NCBI GenBank assembly: GCA_023101885.1
Contig: JALPQD010000819.1
Coordinates: forward strand, 1 to 64,000
DNA length: 64,000 bases
Reading direction: 5' to 3'
From: Typhlomys cinereus
Taxonomy: Eukaryota; Chordata; Mammalia; Rodentia; Platacanthomyidae
Notes under the pieces: generated by a model
Databases searched by the model: none
What the model was told of the DNA's origin: nothing
The model's input: the letters and a program-made list of their open reading frames with translations, nothing else
Shown here: positions 59,288 through 64,000 of the stretch, piece after piece
How the letters are laid out: each line of letters begins with the position of its first letter
How positions within the stretch are numbered: the stretch's first letter is position 1
Position numbers and translations under genes: made by a program

Positions 59288-62200
59288 CTTTCACAGCAGT
59301 AGGGGTGGTCAGTAGGATCATATAGGGTCCTTTCCACTGGGGCTCTAGGTTGCGGGTCTGATGTCTTCTCACGTACACCAGGTCTCCGCAGCTGAAGTCA
59401 TGTCTTTTGTTGGTGGGTTCTCCAGGCTGGTAAGTGGCAGCCACCTGCTTCCAAAGGTCGTCCTGCACAGCCTGGATTGCTTCCAGCCTGGTACGCAAAG
59501 ACATATCATTAGTGGGTAGCCCTGTGTCTTTGATCTGAGTTATTGGAGGTGAAGTTCCGTATAAAATCTCAAAGGGGGTAAGTCCCAGTCTCTTGGATGG
59601 GGTATTGTGTGCCCTAAAAAGAGCCAAAGGTAAGAGAGTGATCCAATCTGTGCTGCCAGTCTCCATGATTAATTTAGTCAAGGTCTCTTTTAGAGTCCTA
59701 TTCATTCTTTCTACCTGACCTGAACTTTGGGGTCTGTATGCACAATGAAATTTCCAATCAATCCCCAGATACCTGGCCATTCCCTGACTTACCTGGGCAA
59801 CAAACGCAGGGCCATTGTCTGAGCCTATTACCTTAGGAATTCCGAAACAGGGGAAGATTTCTTCTAAGATCTTCTTGGTGACTGTTGACGCAGTTTCGTT
59901 TTTGGTGGGAAAGGCTTCCACCCAGCCAGAAAAGGTGTCCACAAATACCAACAAATACTTGTATCCATATTTAGCAGGCACAATTTCTGTGAAATCTATC
60001 TCCCAATACCTTCCTGGTCTGTCGCCCCTCAGTCTCTGTCCTGTGACTTCTTTAGTAGGTTGGGCATTTACCAGACTACAAGGCTCACAGGCTATGATCA
60101 TCTCATAGATCAGCCTGGCAGCCTTTGGTATCAGAAAGTCAGAATCCTTAATGAGTTCTTTGATTTTTGCTGCTCCCAAATGCGTCCATTGATGCATTTG
60201 TTTGATTAATTCTTTAGCTTCTTTCTGAGGGAGTATAATTTGTCCAGTAGGGGTTCTCCAGGCCCCTAATTTATCATCATAGGATTTGTCTAATTTCTCT
60301 ATTAACTGCAGGTCTTTCTGGGTATATTCATAGACTGGCTTTAGGGTTCCTAATATTAGAATAGAAGTTGACTGATAGGCAGCTTTCTTTGCTTCTTTAT
60401 CTGCCATATCATTTCCCAATGCTATCAGAGTTTTAGTTTTTTTGTGTCCCGGGGTATGTATTATACTCACCTTTGCAGGAAGATGTAGAGCAGCCAGAAG
60501 GTCAAGGATCTCCCGTTTATTTTTTATGGCCTTACCTTCTGAGGTCAGCAGTCCTCTTTGTTGATAAATGGCCCCATGTACATGAGAGGTTGCAAATGCA
60601 TACCGGCTGTCCGTGTAGATGTTAATCCGCCATCCCTTTCCCAACTCCAAGGCTTTTGTCAAAGCGACCAACTCTGCTCTCTGTGCTGACGTTCCTGACG
60701 GGAGGGCTGACGCCCAGATGACCTGTTTTCCGCCCACCACTGCAGCCCCGGCTCGCCTCTCTCCTTGGTCCAAGAAGCTGCTGCGGTCCGTGAACCAGGT
60801 AGTCTCTGCATCCAGCAAGGGCTGGTCGGTCAGGTCTTTCCGCCAGCCATGGGTCCCAGCGAGGACTTGTTGACAGTCATGAATCAGGGGCTCTAGGTCT
60901 GGGTCCGGCAGCAAGGTGGCGGGATTAAGTCCAGTTGCTGGTGCAAACGTTATTCTGTCATTGTTTAACAGCAACACTTGATAATGAGTCATTTGGGCGT
61001 TGGTGAGCCAACGATCCGGTGGTTGTCTAATGACATTTTCTAGGGCATGGGGGGCCGCCACAGTCAGATTCTGTCCCATAGTCAATTTATCGGCATCCTT
61101 TACTAAAGTTGCGGTAGCAGCTATTATGCGCAAGCAAGCCGGCCATCCTGCCGCTACCGGGTCCAATCTTTTAGAGAGGTACGCTACCGGCCTCTTCCAG
61201 GGCCCCAATTGTTGAGTCAACACCCCCTTTGCTATGCCCCTATTCTCTGCCACATACAAGTGGAAGGGCTTAGTTGTATCTGGCAGGGCCAGAGCTGGCG
61301 CTGTCATAAGGGCCTGTTTTATTTGGTCAAAGGCCAGTTGCTCTCTTTCAGTCCAAGTGAATGGGGCACTGTTCTTAGTCAACGCATACAGGGGGGCTGC
61401 CAATTCCGCAAACCCTGGTATCCAGAGTCTGCAAAATCCTGCCGTGCCTAAGAATTCCCTCATTTGTTTAGGATTTTGAGGAGGCAGAATATGAAACACA
61501 GTCTGCTTCCGTGCCTCCGTCAGCCAACGCTTTCCTCCCTCCAGCTGATACCCCAGGTAACTGACCTTTGTTTTACAGATCTGGGCTTTCTTCGCTGATG
61601 CCCGGTATTCTAGGCCTCCCAGTTCATACAGGAGTCTCTCGGTGCCTTCCCGACAGGTGGACTCGTCTGGGGCCACCAGCAGTAGATCATCTATGTATTG
61701 TAGGAGAGTTAACTGTGGGTTCCGAGTGCGGAAAGAGAGGAGGTCCTGGTGCAACGCCTCATCGAAGATGGTGGGGGAATTCTTGAATCCCTGTGGCAAC
61801 CTGGTCCATGTGAGCTGTCCAGAGGTTCCGGTCTCAGGGTCCTTCCATTCGAATGCGAAGAGTGGTTGACTGGCCGGGGCCAGTTTTAGGCAAAAAAAAT
61901 GCATCCTTTAAGTCCAGCACCGTATACCAGATTTGGTCTGGTGGCAAAGAACTTAGGAGAGTATATGGGTTTGGGACAGTCGGGTGAATGTCGGCTGTCC
62001 ATTTATTTACCTCTCGTAAGTCCTGCACAGGCCGCTAATCATTGGTGCCAGGCTTCCGGACTGGTAGTAGAGGTGTGTTCCATGCTGACCGGCATGGGCG
62101 GAGGACCCCTGCTTCCAACAACCTAGCTATATGGGGTTTAATTCCCTCTCTGGCTTCAGCAGTCATTGGGTATTGGCGGACGGCTATGGGCAGTGCTTGA

Positions 62201-62719
62201 GATTTTAATTCTATATGGACAGGTGGCTGATTAACAGCTTCCCCTAGACCACCAGTCTCTGCCCATGCCTTTGGGTATCTCCGTAACCATGGAGCCATCT
62301 GTGGTCTCTTCTAGTGGAAACTCGAAAAGTCTATATTCATCTTGTAGTTTGAGGGTTAAAATCTGAAGGGGCTGTCCTTGTTCGTTGGTTACAGTAGTCC
62401 CTTCTGTTGAGAAATGGATTTGGGCTCCCACATTTGTTAATAAGTCTCGTATGGGCAGTCAGGGATGACTAAGAACGAGTGGGATACCTGGCCCACGCTG
62501 AGGTCCACCTTTCTTCGGGTAGTCCATGAATATTGCTTGTTCCCTGTTGCCCCCTGTACCCAAGAAGTCTTTCCAGATCGTTTTCCTTGATCTTGTGTTA
62601 GGACCGAATGTTGGGCCCCTGTGTCTACTAAGAACTCTGTTTTCTTCCCCTCCACCATTAAGGTTACCCTGGGTTCAGGGAGGGGTGCTGAACCCCGTCC
62701 CCCCAGTCCGAGTCTTCTC
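59130..62719 (-). pseudogene. pol: ERV pro-pol gene; 5' part broken, RT palm to integrase open
   Basis: Protease reads from about 62719 with active-site 'DTG' at 62617-62625. Frameshifts near 62435 and 62295 and an amber codon at 62035-62037 disrupt the protease/RT junction and RT fingers. A further frameshift in an A8 run near 61892-61899 splits RT just after 'LDLKDAFF'. From 61904 to 59130 a 924-codon frame is open. In that frame: RT 'YIDD' at residues 70-73; RNase H acidic residues D373, E411, D432 and D499; integrase H571, H575, C606 and C609 (zinc site) and D637, D696 and E732 (D-X58-D-X35-E). The RNase H motif reads 'TDRSS'. The frame ends within the start of env. Confidence 0.93.
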
Positions 62720-62752
62720 CCAGGGTTAATATTTTGAGGGGTTACTTACAGG

Positions 62753-64000
62753 TCACCTTCGGAATTTGGGTTTCTGTGGACAGTCCTTGGCCCAGTGTCC
62801 TTTTTCTCCACATCGAAAACATTGGTTCTGGTCGGTCTTCTGAGGATGTTCCTTGTTGCCCAGGTGTCCCTGCCTGCCTCCCTGTCTTGGCGGTCTATCC
62901 TGTACTACCGCAGCCAGGATTTGAGTGAGCTTCCTCTCATGTCTCTTATCTCTTAAGTCCTTTTCCTTTTCTTTCTTTTCTTCCTCAACATCTCTATTAT
63001 AATATACTTTCTCAGCTACCTGCACTATGTCCCTCAGTGACTTATCCTGTAATCCTTCTATTCTTTGCAATTTCTTTTTAATATCCTTAGCTGACTGGTC
63101 AATAAAAGCCATCATTACTGTTGCTTTATGTTCATCACTAGTGGGGTCAAAGGGGGTAAACCTGCAAAAAGCTTCCATAAGCCGTTCTAAGAAAATAGCA
63201 GGAGCTTCCCCCGGACCTTGTAATATTTCTCTTACCTTAGTCAGATTGGTGGGTCATTTGGCCGCACCTCGGAGACCTGCCATTAGAGTCTGGCGATACA
63301 CATTGAGACGCTCCCTACCTTCAGGGGTCCGGTAGTCCCAGTTAGGTCTTGTTAAGGGTGAAGCCGCATCTATGAGGGCGGGAATTATGGTAGGTCTTCC
63401 ATCCTCCCCAGGCACATTCTTGCGAGCTTCCAGCAGAACTCTTTGTTTTTCCTCTGTGGTGAGAAGGGCCCCCAGCAGTTGCTGGCAGTCCTCCCATGTT
63501 GGCTGGTAGGAATAAAGCACTGAATCTATGAGAGAAATTAAAGCATCTGGGTTCTCAGAAAAAGAGGGATTCTGATTCCTCCAATTGTAAAGATCAGAGG
63601 AGGAGAAAGGCCAGTACTGAAGGGGCTGATTTCCCTGATCATCAGGAAGGCCGTACTCCCGTAGAGGCAATGTAGGTATAGCCTCTTTATCCAGTTGGAC
63701 CTTTCTTCTTGTCCCTGCCACAGGTACCTGCAGGAAGGGATCTAGGGATGGGTAAAGAGTAGAGGGTAAAGAAGGAGGAGGAGCGGAAGGTGGTGTGGAG
63801 GGGATAGAAGGGGGGGTAGGAGGAAGTCCAGGCAGCTCTTCTGGACCTCTTCGATGTTCCGGGTAGGGTGGCGGTTGATCCAGCAGTTCATTCTGGGTCT
63901 CATCCTCAGGAATCACCTGTGGTCTGGACTTAGGGTCTGAAGCGGGAGTAGAGAGAGTTAAAACAGGGAGAGGTTGGGGAATAAAAGATTTCATCCAAGA
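62753..64000 (-). pseudogene. gag: ERV gag gene (3' part), one internal opal stop
   Basis: Gag is the viral structural polyprotein; MA lies beyond the edge. The visible part begins near p12 with late-domain motifs in the order 'PPPY', 'PSAP' and 'LYPSL'. CA follows ('[13 protein letters not shown]', '[10 protein letters not shown]'). An opal codon at 63254-63256 interrupts CA; the same frame continues with the major homology region, a charged Lys/Glu stretch and an NC zinc knuckle 'CFRCGEKGHWAKDC' (CX2CX4HX4C). It stops with TGA at 62753-62755. Protease lies in a different phase, unlike the in-frame readthrough usual for gammaretroviruses. Confidence 0.93.

Larger units (their letters stand above)
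56655..64000 (-). mobile_element. Class I (gammaretrovirus-like) endogenous retrovirus, partial
   Basis: On the minus strand the order is gag (from the right edge), pro-pol, env, polypurine tract and 3' LTR. The MLV-like layout, a single zinc knuckle in NC, an env overlapping the end of pol, a CX6CC motif in TM and TG...CA LTR ends identify a gammaretrovirus-like ERV. The 5' LTR, primer-binding site and start of gag lie outside the window. Inserted into the MaLR interior; 'acta' at 56651-56654 may be one copy of a 4-bp target duplication. Multiple lesions in gag, pro/RT and env make it replication-defective. Confidence 0.92.

Overview
The window is mammalian, and the repeat content points to a rodent: several young tRNA-derived SINEs of the B2 superfamily (A box 'ggtggctcaggggttaag', B box 'ggtcctgagttcggatcc'), B1 fragments, ORR1-like MaLR LTRs, and L1 elements with tandem-monomer 5' UTRs. 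A myomorph or dipodoid rodent is a fair guess; the species cannot be fixed by reading. I see no host protein-coding gene, tRNA, rRNA or CRISPR array. The long reading frames all belong to retroelements, and almost every one is broken.

Layout. 1-5.6 kb: intergenic DNA with GATA-type microsatellite, one SINE, an old minus-strand L1 tail, an old MaLR LTR and a B1 scrap. 5.6-13.1 kb: a minus-strand L1 tail joined head to head with a 5'-truncated plus-strand L1. That L1's ORF2 is split by a 2.0 kb MaLR copy which looks like a reverse-transcribed, polyadenylated transcript (R-U5-int-U3-R-poly(A), L1-type target site). 13.7-32.2 kb: a series of minus-strand L1s in head-to-tail order, one nested in another, with three SINEs inside and GC-rich 5' UTR monomers at about 20.3, 22.3, 29.2 and 31.9 kb. 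The stretch from about 15.6 to 30.4 kb carries very many single-base indels relative to its sister copies, so base-level quality there is suspect. 32.2-48.8 kb: ordinary intergenic DNA with old repeats (L1 tails, MIR, MLT1, B3/B2-like SINEs, B1), microsatellites and a roughly 40-bp minisatellite.

48.8-64.0 kb: a stack of nested insertions. A plus-strand L1 with 5' UTR, ORF1 and ORF2 carries a SINE in ORF2. Its 3' UTR is interrupted by a minus-strand ORR1-like MaLR provirus. The MaLR interior is in turn interrupted by a minus-strand class I (gammaretrovirus-like) endogenous retrovirus that runs off the right edge. Visible ERV parts are the 3' LTR, polypurine tract, env, pol and most of gag. 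Gag has an in-frame opal stop, the protease/RT region has frameshifts and an amber stop, and env is broken in SU and has a deletion in TM. The remainder of pol (RT palm through integrase) is one uninterrupted frame with all catalytic residues.

The elements interact as parasites of one another: L1 machinery evidently mobilised the SINEs and, at 9.5-11.6 kb, an MaLR transcript, while LTR elements inserted into L1s. The nesting order gives a relative chronology. Family names rest on recognition of sequence character, not on a database search.
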